Source: Przewalskia tangutica | Taxonomy: Eukaryota > Streptophyta > Magnoliopsida > Solanales > Solanaceae | Direction: 5' to 3' | Length of the DNA stretch: 64,000 bases | NCBI GenBank assembly: GCA_029844215.1 | Contig: CM056734.1 | Location: 19,106,501 to 19,170,500 of the forward strand | In this document: positions 44,312 to 55,357 of the stretch, in pieces | Layout of the letters: each line of letters opens with the position of its first letter | How positions within the stretch are numbered: the stretch's first letter is position 1 | Made by a program: the position numbers and the translations under genes | Notes under the pieces: model-generated | Seen by the model: only the letters and a program-made list of their open reading frames with translations | Databases searched by the model: none | What the model was told of the DNA's origin: nothing

Positions 44312-45675
44312 TGATGCGCGTTAAGATGCACACACTTTAAACGCAAGTGCACGTTATCGTGACAAGTAATATAGTCTTAGTAAGACCGAATATCGTCCAC
44401 AAGGATTAGGGTTCAATTACCAACTATCTATTTTCTAGTATCTATTTGGTGAATTGATGATTGAATTGTTGTTTATAACTAAGAATTATGCAAGCTATGT
44501 AAGTATAAAGATTTACTTCAGTTGTGATGAGAATAGGGCTTCCATGTATCCTTACTATCTGCTTATGCTACTTACTAATGCATTAACTTATGGTATTCTT
44601 CTTTAGGAGAAAGCAGGTTTACGAAATCGTTTTATACTCCCGTTAGGGTTATATAAACACTCAACCCAGATGTCGCACTTTACCTACCTTTCGGTGATAA
44701 GGATAACTTTATAGGAGGATTAAGAACAAAAACCTAGTTGACCGTCACGCACAATGCGCAAAATTAGGGTTGTTAAGCCTCTCATCAACGCTACATAAAT
44801 AATTGAGGTATTTTCATCCCCAATCCAAGAATGTCTACCCAACTTACAGCATATTCACAATCCCCCTTTTGTAATCGATTAGAAATCATATAGTGATAAT
44901 TAGTTGTCAATTAATTACCAAGAATTCAACTCAATTATTGGATAGATCTCACAATAAGAAAAATAACCATAAGCATGCATTAATTTATAACATAAGTTTC
45001 TAGCAATTCAACATGGAAAGCCACATAAGAGAATTAGTTCTAGCCATAGACATGACAAGAACTAATTCAAAGTTCATCATACAAAGCGAAATAAAGAACA
45101 AGAAAGGAAAAGAAATTACTAAACTAATGGTATCCAATCTCAAGCAAAAGTCTTGTGTTGTGCAGAAGGGAACCTTAAAAGCGCCTAGGGTTCTCTTTTA
45201 TAAAGGCTGAAACCGCCTCCTCTTTTCCTTGAGCTGGCCCAATTTCGTCAAAGACCTAATTTTCAGCGTCGGCGCGCCTGCAGAACAGCGCGGCCGGAGT
45301 TCTGCCGTCGGGTGTTTTGGCGCCATGCCCGATATCTCTGTGTCGGTAGCGCGCGCCTGTATCTTCTGTGGCTCCTCGGATGTTTAGGCGTCGCGGTCCT
45401 GCTTTCTTTGTCACGGCGCCACGCGTATCTTCGACCTCTGGATAGTGGCGCCATTTGGCGCGGTGCAATCTGGATTTTACCCTCGTTCGCCACTTTCTCT
45501 GTTTCTCTGCATCTCTCTTTTGCCCTCTTTTAGCTCCTTTTCCGCCATTTGACCATTTTAACCACTTTGACTCAAAAGAAAGGAAAACTATCCTAATACG
45601 ATACTTATATGTACAAAACGGGACAAAAGACTAACTAAAATTGACTCAAAAGGTGTATATAAAATACACCGATCA
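44312..45675 (-). repeat. 3' LTR of A4
   Basis: 1364 bp. It contains the GC-rich module (45266-45466) and, on the minus strand, the TATA box CCTTTATAAAAGAGAACCC (about 45189-45207). Confidence 0.88.
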
Positions 45676-45690
45676 AATACCCCCAAACTT
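45676..45690 (-). other. polypurine tract of A4
   Basis: Minus strand reads AAGTTTGGGGGTATT directly before the LTR start TGATCGG. Confidence 0.85.
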
Positions 45691-45693
45691 AAC

Positions 45694-45715
45694 CTTTGCT
45701 CGCCCTCGAGCAAAG
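45694..45715 (-). other. hairpin before the polypurine tract of A4
   Basis: CTTTGCTCG/CGAGCAAAG arms of 9 bp with an AGGG loop on the minus strand. Same position and loop as in A3, with one compensatory base-pair change. Confidence 0.75.
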
Positions 45716-46889
45716 ATAGAAAGAAATAAGATAAAAGACTCAAAGAGACGAAAAATACAAGACTCACTGACATTGATCACTTTTGCTGCATTAGTGTAAA
45801 CTAGAAAAACATGAAGGTTAGCAAAATAATATGCAGGAACATATAGCATGACATTTCAGCACATTAAGCTAGATATTTCGCAAACTCATATTCATCATGC
45901 TTTAATGGAAGTCAATATACTAAATCATGCATATAAAATAAAAAATCCTATGACATGCTTACTTGCTATTATCCACTAATCCTGGATATGCATAAAAGAG
46001 ATCTTCAGGACTTTAAGGGTTGTAATGTAGGCTTAGGTATATGTAGGTAAAAATAGGCAATTTAGGCTCATTTCGTGTACCATAAGCTCTTCAGTTTTTC
46101 AGTATTTCCCTTTTTCTTTTTGTTCTTTTCTTCATTTCGATACTATCTTTCCCTCTTTTGTTTTGAGAGAGTGAAGTATATAATAATGACAAACACCCCA
46201 AAACTTAGGCTTTTGCCTATTTCTTATTACTTTTGTATTGGGGTGCAACAGACTTATTCACTCTTTTTGTCTCTTTTTTAACACAATGTATTCCACTATT
46301 TCATATTTTCACTTATGGTACAATTTGTGGGAATATAGGGTGTCAAAGAAGAAGTTTCAAATTTAGGCTCAATGGGGCAGACTAGGGATATTTTTAAAGT
46401 ACGGGATAGAAAAGAATGGTAAGAATTGGCTATCAAAGAAATGTCTGAGTCATCTCCCTAACATGCATATCCTAACTATTTCGCCTCAAATAGCAAGCAA
46501 TCATAACACATAAGTATTTATCATTTAGCATGCATAACTCAAGCAAGAAACTCCAAATAGACAGATTTTTGTGAGTTTTTGGCATATCTAACTTAGGTGT
46601 TGAGATAGTTGCTTCAATTCCGTTACATTATTCCACCTTACTTCACTAGGTGTTTCTGACAACTACAGCATTTATGATCTTTGACAGGCAATTATGACTC
46701 AAAAAGAAAAAAATTTGGTGACTCAAAAATAAACATAAAAACAATCAAAAAGACTAAAATAAAACATAACATGACACAAAGAAAATAAAACAAAAATAAA
46801 ACACCCCCAAACTTAAATCACACATTGTTCCCAATGTGTGTAGACTCAAAGACAGCAAAAGAAATAAGACACTTACAAACTTTGGCTAA
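45716..46889 (-). other. 3' non-coding tract of A4
   Basis: No gene. Two further purine tracts resemble the true one: AAGTTTTGGGGTGTTTG (minus, 46191-46207), preceded by a TAGGC-AAAA-GCCTA stem (46206-46219), and AAGTTTGGGGGTGTTT (minus, about 46799-46814), preceded by a 9-bp hairpin (46819-46840). The tract parallels that of A3. Confidence 0.7.
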
Positions 46890-47991
46890 AATGGTGGTGG
46901 TGGCGGTGGATAATGCATCGACCATTGGTTGAACAAGGAACTCAACTCGTTGATTTGTTGCCTTGTTTCTTGATGTCCTTGTACTACTGTGTCCAAGGTC
47001 TGCATCATCCTCATCTGATTTTGATACAATTGCTCCATCGTGGGTGTTGGAGGTTGCACTCACTCGTGGTTGGCGGTGGCTAGGTCTGCCTCATATGAGC
47101 CCTATTTGTGCTCATCTTCGTCCGGCGGCCTCTGCTGCTTCTTCTTTGGTGGTTGTACTCTCCGTCACCTTTGGTGGGCTTGGGTGCAGGAAAGAGTGCA
47201 CTATCCCATGGGACACGGGAAGTTGGTTTCTCGTGAGTGTCGGTGTGTAGTTTTGGGACCGCTCGTGTGACATAGCTTGGTGATAATCGAGCCATGTCCT
47301 AATCACTTTGTTGTTACCAACTGCTGATTTCCTCAATGCTCTGCACTATTTCTTTCCCACATCAATCGTCAACCCTCATAATTCCATATATCGGTTTAAT
47401 CACATCCTCCGCACTCTGGTGAAGTGCGTGGATGGAATCACGCGGTGATGAAATATAGCCAACCTTTGGCTACTTTGTTGAATTGGCACATGTTGGTGCT
47501 CTTGACCCATTTCTTCCAATATCAAAAACGCCCTATGGTAGCTCGCGGTGTATGCTGCGGCATTCGGTCGATGTGGTCAATGCTTACAGACCGTGTTCTA
47601 AAGTGATTCCAATCACTTCTTTCTTCAACATCAATCGCTTTCAATTGTATATTTATATCCTCTGTATCACAGCACATAGCGTCCCTTACAAAGCATCCCT
47701 TTCCACCTTCTCGGAAAATTGGCATAAAATTCACGCACCGTTGTTGTGTTTCTTGGTGCTATCTTCTCCTGATTCACAAATTTCCTCCAATCCCTTAACT
47801 CGATCATCGCCGAATGGGCTCATAAACATCTTCTTCCCATATGACTCCTCTGGTAGTCCATTTCCCTTACGGTATTAAAGTGCAGTATCAAGTTTTTTGT
47901 ATCTTTGGTAGGCTTGGTAGATCACAAACCTATTTTCATCGTATTGTGGGGTTGGGGTGGATGTGGAGCCTCTTCTTTTTCTGGTGGCCAT
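46890..47991 (-). pseudogene. decayed third ORF of A4 (Athila 3' ORF position)
   Basis: Starts at 47991 with MATRKRRGSTSTPTPQYD and continues NRFVIYQAYQRYKKL before a stop. Later in-frame pieces include QTLDTVVQGHQETRQQINEL and a proline run before 46890. Position after gag-protease and a basic Ser/Thr-rich start match the extra 3' ORF of plant Athila elements, sometimes called env-like. I see no signal peptide or membrane segment that would support an envelope, so I call it only a third ORF. Many stops and shifts; non-functional. It is absent from A3. Confidence 0.55.
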
Positions 47992-48763
47992 GGTTAAAAC
48001 AGTTTCTGGAGCTTACAATTTAGTGGCACAAATGTTTCCTACACAATTAACAACTAGCGTGAACAAAACACCCCGACTTCAACTTTTTACCCAATACCCA
48101 CTCTTTTTCTCTCTTCTCCAAACTTCACAATCAACTTTTGATGCAGAACTACTTGACTACAATACTCTTCAAACTACTACCTCATGTGACTTTAGTAAAG
48201 GACTCAAGAACCGAAAAGGATTAACTTTTTATGAGAAGATTCAAGCTTGTCCTTGTTTCAATTGGTGGTTTGAGGCTATGGAATGGAGCTTTGTTGGTTG
48301 AGCTGGCTAAGGGTTTTTGGGAATTTAAGAGTTTAGGTTGTGGTTGGGTTGGATTTGTGGAGGATTTGTGGGCAAATTTCTAGAATTTCGTGGGTTTTTG
48401 GAGAGGGAAGGTTAGGTTTTTGAATTTGTAATTGGGGAAAATCTGATTTTGGGTGTTTTTAAGTTTCGATTCGCCAGTGTGCGCCACCTTTTAGCGCGCG
48501 GCTGATTTCTGCGCTCGCCCGGGACTTTCTGCCGCGACCTGTTGCAGGCGCGGCTAAACTTGGCAAATTTTAGGATTTTGTGCGCGACCACCTCTTCTTG
48601 GCGCATGGCCTACACTTTCGAAATCTGGCTTTTCTTGATTTTTCGCCTTGATTCATTTCCTGTACCTATCAATCACAGACAAACACAAGAACCAGACCGT
48701 GAGATTGTTCTAGACAAAATAAAATAAACTAAAAGCGAGAAATTAAAATAACATAATTGAAAG

Positions 48764-48815
48764 CGTTGGGTTGCCTCCCAAGTAGCGCTGTCTTTAACGT
48801 CTTTTAGCGGACGCA
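48764..48815 (-). other. conserved block downstream of protease in A4
   Basis: Minus strand carries GACGTTAAAGACAGCGCTAC followed by TTGGGAGGCAACCC. A3 has the same block at 35929-35960. Its retention in both elements, while pol is missing, suggests a required RNA or DNA function; this is inference. Confidence 0.55.
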
Positions 48816-48879
48816 GTTCCTTAGCCTTAATAACTCGGGTGGATTAAGCCCCAACCTATCAATTTCCTCGCATTTGGCG

Positions 48880-51317
48880 TTTTCTTTTTCTTCTTCTTAG
48901 CATTATCAGTAAGGGGGAGTTCAGGAATAATTACCTCCTTTAGTGGCATTTCCGCAAACCATGCCTGCTTTCTTGGGCTCATCGCTCTTTGGTTGACTTG
49001 TATTGGCTCGCATGGGGGTTTGATGGTGCTGATTGCAAAGTACCCACTCCTTGTTGGTGGCTCGATGGCGTGTTTAAAACTTTAAACACCATTTCTTCGA
49101 ACTCCACTTAGTGTTAATTCTCCTCTTTCAACATCAATCAAAGCTCTCCCCGTTTCTAGGAATGGCCTCCCCAATATGATAGGTATTTCCTCGTCTTCTT
49201 CCATATCAAGAATGAGGAAGTCTGCAGGAAAGAAGAATTTTCCTACTTTCACAATTACGTCCTCGATCTTGCCTCTTGGATGAACCAGCATCACGTCGGC
49301 TAGTTGCGGGCTTCTTGTGGTTGGTTTGGCTCGCTGACTCGATCTTTTAAATCGATAGGGCATTAGATTTATACTTGCCCCTAAATCACATGAAGCTCTG
49401 TTGCAAGTTACCACATTTGTGCAAGGTAGTGTAAAGCTCACGAATCTTTTAGCTTTGGTGGCAACTTTTACGCAAGATAGCACTACACTCTTACATCGGT
49501 GCTACTATTTCAGATACGCGACTTTCTTTTTCCCCAAAATCTCCTTCATAAACTTGAAATAGGAGGCATCTGCTCTAATGCTTATGAAAGGTATGTTGAT
49601 ATGTAACTACGAATGTCTCAAAAATTTGGAGAATTGTTTATCAACCGCCTTTATTTGTAGTCTGCAGGGAAAGGGATCTTCTCTGTATACTCCTTTTCCG
49701 GAGTTTTCTCTCTCTTGTTGGGCTAGGCTCGATCACCTTCTTTTTCTAACTCGCTTTCTTCTCAACTCTTGGTGAGGTGATCTTTGCTCAATCGTCTTCC
49801 AACTTCTCAACCGTTTTGACATCGCTCCTTTGGATTTACCTCTGTATTGCTTAGCAATGTCCACGTGGCTTTCTTGTTTACTGTTTGTTAGTGACCCACT
49901 GTGTCTCAAGTTCTGAATGAGGATCTAAACACATCATGGCCCAGGTTTGGGCATTGCGAAGTCTTTATCACCGCTTTCAACTCGTCGCTTTTCTTCTTTG
50001 AGCAGGTGCATTAGGCTGTGATCTTTGTGGGGCTTGAATGAAGGGTTCTTGGTTACAGCTCTGCTGATTCGTGCGGCCCTATCACGATTATCTTTGCCAC
50101 GATCTGGTTCTGCTGCCCGTGGTGCGGTCTGTTGCCGCTTGGTATTGGTTCTGCTGGTTCAGTCTTTGGATTCTGCTGCCCCACGGTCTCCTCTCCATGA
50201 GAAATTTGGGTGGTTCCTCCACCGGATTATAAGTGTTTGAGTAGGGGTTGTTCTGCCTCGATAATTACCTATGGCTTGACACTCTGCTGCTCCATTGGTA
50301 TATTGTTGGGATCCATTGAAGGACACCTATCAAATGTATGTGGGCCACCACATATCTCACTTTTAGGCATCATCGCATTCATCGACCTTTGTATGTTCTT
50401 TGCAATTGTTTCGCTAGGAGGGCCACTGGGCATTCAAGGCGTGATAGCATCTATTTCATGTACTCCCAATTCTTCTCCCATTTGTCGACCTCTCTTCCGT
50501 GACATGGTTGTTAGTGGCCATGTCTTCTAATAACTCATGGCGTCGTGGGTTGTTTTCCTCATGAATGCTCTACCATTCTGCATCTATGATAGTTACGGTT
50601 GTCTTTGCTCGGCCCAGTTGTAGAAGATGTGGACCAAGTTCCACAACTCAATGCAATGGTGTGGGCACTTTCTCTGTAGATCTTTGAACCTTTTCCAAGC
50701 CGTATAAGGACTCTCCATCTGCTTGGTAGAAGTTGTTCAACTCCTCTTAGTTTTGATGCTTTACGGAGGAAAGAACTTGGCTAAGAATTTACGTGCGGCT
50801 CGTGCCATGTGAAAATCGAATCGTGGCGGGAATTCAACCATACTTTTGCTCTATCCCCGAGTGAGAAGGAAAGAGCCTCAATCTGACAGCATCATCGATG
50901 CCGTTATATCTAAAAGTTGCACATAGCTCAAGAAATTAGCTATGTGCATATGTGGATCCTCAGATGGCGATCCTCCAGTGCCTTGTGTCTTTGTACCGTC
51001 TTCGAGAATCGCGGTTTTATCTCGAAGTTGTTGGCTCTGTGCGGGGAGCCTAATGCATGTCGTGCTCCATTCACTCTTGGTAGCACATAGTCTCCCAAAC
51101 TCCTTTCATTTGGATTTGGACTCTCTCTTCCACGTCTATGGGTGCTTGCCTAGGTATTCTGGGTGGGGTTGATTCTCTCCTAACCCTTCTCCCATCCGTT
51201 GTTGTTACGAGCCGTTCATCTCTAACAAGTTGCAATCGATTCTTTACGCTCGTTTGCGAGTTTTCTCAATTTACGGATTGAAGGAACAAGAGTGTTTGCT
51301 CCTCTTCTCCTTCGCAT
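48880..51317 (-). pseudogene. Athila-like gag-protease of A4
   Basis: Gag starts at 51317, next to the primer site as in A1-A3 (Met followed by basic residues). Small indels are very frequent from 49500 to 51300, so only pieces can be read, such as the FGG-SEDPHMHIANF region near 50960 and KCPHHCIELWNLVHIFYN near 50650. The protease part (49082-49483) is clearer: CDLGASINLMP with the normal catalytic loop, QLADVMLVHPRGKIEDVIVK, FPADFLILDMEEDEE and IILGRPFLETGRALIDVE. Just before it, AYFKFMKEIL (about 49530-49560) matches the A3 protein. Whether the many shifts are biological or assembly errors cannot be settled here. Confidence 0.82.
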
Positions 51318-51462
51318 AAACTGACTTCCTGAAATAGATCAAAAACAGACAACAAATCACGACACCTCGAATTTTCAAAAGAAAAACGTAAAAATTAAAA
51401 ATTAAAATAAAAACCAAATTAGAAATTAAAAATAGACAAATTTGATATTGAACTAATGCCTA

Positions 51463-51482
51463 ATCCCCGGCAACGGCGCCAA
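51463..51482 (-). other. primer-binding site of A4 (tRNA-Asp type)
   Basis: Minus strand TGGCGCCGTTGCCGGGGATT, the intact Athila-type site. Confidence 0.9.
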
Positions 51483-51487
51483 AAACT

Positions 51488-52867
51488 TGATGCGCGTTAA
51501 GATGCACACACTTTAAACGCAAGTGCACGTTATCGTGACAAGTAATATAGTCTTAGTAAGACCGAATATCGTCCACAAGGATTAGGGTTCAATTACCAAC
51601 TATCTATTTTCTAGTATATATTTGGTGAATTGATGATTGAATTGTTGTTTATAACTAAGAATTATGCAAGCTATTTAAGTATAAAGATTTACTTCAGTTG
51701 TGATGAGAATAGGGCTTCCATGTATCCTTACTATCTGCTTATGCTACTTACTAATGCATTAACTTATGATATTCTTCTTTACGAGAAGCGGAGTTTCTGA
51801 AATCGCTTTATACTCCGTTAGGGTTATATAAACACTCAACCCGATGTCGCACCTTACCTACCTTTGGTGATAAGGATAACTTTATAGGAGGATTAAGAAC
51901 AAAAACCTAGTTGGCACGCACGATCGCCAAAATTAGGGTTGTTAAGCCTCATCAACGCTACATAAATAATTGAGGTATTTTCATCCCGATCAAGAATGTC
52001 TACCCAACTTACAAAGTATTCACAATCCCCTTTTGAGAATCGATTAGAAATCATATAGTGATAATTAGTTGTCAATTAATTACCAAGAATTCAACTCAAT
52101 TATTGGATAGATCTCACAATAAGAAAAATAACCATAAGCGTGCATTAATTTATAACATAAGTTTCTAGCAATTCAACATGGAAAGCCTATAAGAGAATTA
52201 GTTCTAGCCATAGACATGACAAGAACTAATTCAAAGTTCATCATACAAAACGAAATAAAGAACAAGAAAGGAAAAGAAATTACTAAACTAATGGTATCCA
52301 ATCTCAAGCAAAGTCTTGTGTTGTGCAGAAGGAACCCTTAAAAGCGCTAGGGTTCTCCTTTTATAGTCATGAACCGCCTCCTCTTTTCTTCAGCTGACCG
52401 AATTTCGTCAAAGACTAATTTTTCAGCGTCGGCGCCATGCCGCTGAGCGCGCCGCGGCCTGGAGTCTGCAACCCGTCGGGTGTTTTAGCGCCGCGGCCAC
52501 GATATCTGGCATGCGAGCGCCGGCCTGTATCTTCTGTGGCTCCTCGGATGTTTAGGCGTCGCGGCCTGTTTCTTTGTGCGAGCGCGCATGGCACTGTATC
52601 TTCGACCTCATGGATAGTGGCGTCGCGGCCCTGCTGAGTGCGAGGCCTTGCTGGTATGGATTTTACCCTCGTTCGCCACTTTCTCTGTTTTCAGCTCTGG
52701 CATCTCCTCTTTTGCCCTCTTTTAGCTCCTTTTCCGCCATTTGACCATTTTAACCACTTTGACTCAAAAGAAAGGAAAACTATCCTAATACGACACTTAT
52801 ATGTACAAAACGGGACAAAAGACTAACTAAAATTGACTCAAAAGGTGTATATAAAATACACCGATCA
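51488..52867 (-). repeat. 5' LTR of A4
   Basis: 1380 bp, a near copy of the 3' LTR with scattered small indels. GC-rich module at 52427-52650 and TATA box (minus, CTATAAAAGGAGAACC) at about 52350-52366. Confidence 0.88.
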
Positions 52868-52872
52868 TTCCC
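52868..52872. repeat. right target-site duplication of A4 (TTCCC)
   Basis: Exact copy of 44307-44311, right after the LTR end. Confidence 0.9.
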
Positions 52873-54386
52873 CTGCAATTCACTTCTAATGGGAGATTAT
52901 TTACCACCCGAGAGGCCCAAATTGAGGCCCCTCCTGGTGTCATAACCCCAAAAGGTTCACTTAAATAAGAAGGTTCTACGTGTAAATTCTTAGCAAAGCC
53001 CATTGACACATATGAAAATGTAGAGTCGGGATCGTATAATACAAATGCAGGAATACTCGAGACTAGCAAAATACCCGTGACCACCGCATTAGATGCTTCT
53101 GCCTCATTCCTCTGGGGCAAAGCGTAGAGCCGATTAGAATTGTTGGGTTGTTGACCTCCCTGACTCTGGCGGGGTTGGTTCCCCTGATTTCCCTTGTAGG
53201 AAGCTGTGGTTGCGACCTCCACGAATAGATTGAGTCTGGGTCCTCTTTTTGCAATCCCTGGCATAGTGGCCTGACTCTCCACAGTTATAACATGCCTTCG
53301 TTAAGAGCCTACATTCTCCAGTGTGTTTCCTTGACAAATATTACAAATCGGTTTGTCACCTCTTGTGTTATGGTTGATGTCCTTGTCCTTGCTACCTTGC
53401 TAATTAAACCAACTGTGCCCATTAGGCTTGAAATAAGACTGGCCCACATATTGGTTCGGTCCTGAAGATCCCTTACTAAACTCCTGCTTCTGATTTTGAC
53501 TCTGATTAAATGATCCTGACGTCCGAAATCTCTTCTGCGAATATTCTCTTTTTGCTTTAGAGAAACCTTCTACCCTCAAAGCCATATCGACAATCTGAAG
53601 ATACGTTCGATCGTTGGCTAACGCCACCACCTTCTCTGCTATGTTCGGGTTTAAACCCTCTACAAATCGCTTGACTCTATCCCTTTCTGTAGGGACGACA
53701 TGTGTGTTGTATGTCGATAACCTCACGAACTGTGTATCATATTCTTGTACACTGCGGTCACCTTGCTTCAACTGTTCAAACTCTCGTCTGAGCGCATCTT
53801 TGCGCGTATTAGGCATGAATTTCTCAATGAATGCCGCTCTGAACTCTCCCTAAGTCATTGGTGGTGACATCGGGGGACGATTTTTCTTAAAATTCCTCCA
53901 CCACACCCCTGCATCATCCACTAGTCGTGTGCCTACCAAGTTGACGCCCTGCATCTCCACGCATTCCTATGTGAACATTAAGTCTTCAACTTCATCGAGG
54001 AATACTATCGGGTCGGCCTTGGGGTCCTTCCATGAGTAAAGTGGTTCTCTTCTCCTCATAAAATTTTCCCATAGCCTTTGCTCAGTCTTGCTGAGCTTAC
54101 ACTCGGTCAGTGTAGTGCGATGATCGGTCCACTGGCGTTTGGTTCAGTTGGGGCTATGACAGAGACACTAGGTGCGAGCGGAACCATGTATGGAGCTATT
54201 TGTCATTAACTCTATGAGTCTATCTAGTTTTTGTCCCACCGTTTCTTGGGCCATTTGACTCTCGTTCTCTCCAACATTTTCTCCGACATTTTCTTCGCTT
54301 TCTTCAGACACCATTACGTCAACTGGAGGTACATGAGCTTCGTGATGAACCTCCTCTTAAGCCCCCGGGATTTGTGAATTCACCAT
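52873..54386 (-). pseudogene. gypsy G2: gag and protease N-terminal part
   Basis: First part of the G2 polyprotein. It starts at 54386 (MVNSQIPGA, then a stop). Gag blocks: ENFMRREPLYSWKDPKADPI, GVWWRNFKKNRPPMSPPMT, FMPNTRKDALRREFEQLKQG, VKRFVEGLNPNIAEKV, and the nucleic-acid-binding zinc knuckle CYNCGESGHYARDC (about 53251-53292). The protease follows with YDPDSTFSYVS near 53010-53040; related elements usually have DPGST, so the glycine appears changed to Asp. Stops at 53399 and elsewhere, then the A4 insertion, break it. Retrotransposon-gag domain type and tRNA-Met primer fit a Tekay/Del-like chromovirus, but the chromodomain is not in the window. Confidence 0.85.
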
Positions 54387-55342
54387 TTTATGTGAAGACA
54401 AACACACTCATATTTTAGAAGACGAAATATCTACTCTAGCTCTTAAAATTTTCTTATAGTTCATAAGCATGCAACACCACAAGAAAACGCAGATTAACTA
54501 AACAATAATGACAACTCATAACTTGCATTAATAATGTTTCATTCCTCATATTTGAAAATATTTCATGACATTACAATACATCAGAGCATGTCATTCTATG
54601 CCATTCCCTATAGCTCTCTTACTCGAACATGAACCTACTACAACACATTCTAAAGGGCTTAACCGCATAATTCGACTATTCTGCTGATTGGCATTCAACT
54701 CCCTGTGAACCTTCTTCCTTGCTTCCCTTTACATTTCTCTCATTCTTTCCCTTACTACTATTACCTGAAATAGAAATTTGGTCAAGGAACCTTCTGTAAC
54801 ATCTCCTCTTAGCATCTTTGCCCCTCTGAATGAGGATCGGAATTTTTCCGGAACAGAGTTGAATATTATCTGTAATATGACTCCAATCGGAAAGTTGAAG
54901 AAGGTCGGGTCGTAGGAACGCCTCTTCTGTCTACTCCTAAGCAAATACGTACAAAGTACGATTGTGTCACACATACACTCATTAAAATCATCTCCCGAGT
55001 TCATCTTACGACGCATGAATTCCTTCTGAGCTTGCATTTCCTTTGCCTGTTCCTCGAGTACTTCCCTCTATGTTGGAACTCGCCTTATAATCACCATCTA
55101 CACAACAATTATTGGTCAGTATAACGTTGTACAATCTTCTTCCTAACCCGCGTGAAAGAGGTAGTACAAGAATCAAGTCTTGAAAAAGACTCAAGATAGG
55201 CACGAGAGGAGTATGAAAGAAGGGAAACTTTTGAATGTTATTCCGTTCACTTATTACTAAGGTGGCGCGCATACCGTCGCAATAAGTAACCGTTCAAACA
55301 CCCAACTCGAAGAAACTTCCTAGAATCTCCAAACCTGGTTTA
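54387..55342 (-). other. leader of G2 between primer site and gag
   Basis: About 950 bp of probable untranslated leader. Two overlapping open frames of 102 and 88 codons exist (54729-55037 and 55006-55272) but match nothing I recognise, and no conserved domain is visible. Confidence 0.5.
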
Positions 55343-55354
55343 GCTCTGATACCA
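55343..55354 (-). other. primer-binding site of G2 (tRNA-Met type)
   Basis: Minus strand TGGTATCAGAGC, the canonical initiator-Met site, 3 bases inside the LTR end TGTGACA. Confidence 0.92.
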
Positions 55355-55357
55355 ACT

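Larger units (their letters stand above)
44312..52867 (-). mobile_element. Athila-like element A4, complete from LTR to LTR
   Basis: 8556 bp with two similar LTRs (44312-45675 and 51488-52867), tRNA-Asp-type primer site, polypurine tract and a perfect TTCCC target duplication. Internal order on the minus strand: gag-protease (51317-about 48880), a shared GGGAGGCAACCC block, a GC-rich module, a decayed third ORF (47991-about 46890), then a hairpin-rich 3' tract. No reverse transcriptase or integrase is present, so it is a non-autonomous gag-protease element. It interrupts the protease region of G2. Confidence 0.9.

Noticed and set aside
43792..44352. 186-codon open frame as one protein
   Set aside because: Its first dozen or so codons are LTR sequence of A4; only the part below 44307 is gypsy polyprotein.
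47080..47336. Basic open frames on both strands of A4
   Set aside because: Shadows of the decayed third ORF region; none is longer or better conserved than expected by chance.
46890..47991. Retroviral-type envelope gene
   Set aside because: No signal peptide or membrane segment visible, so only a third ORF is claimed.
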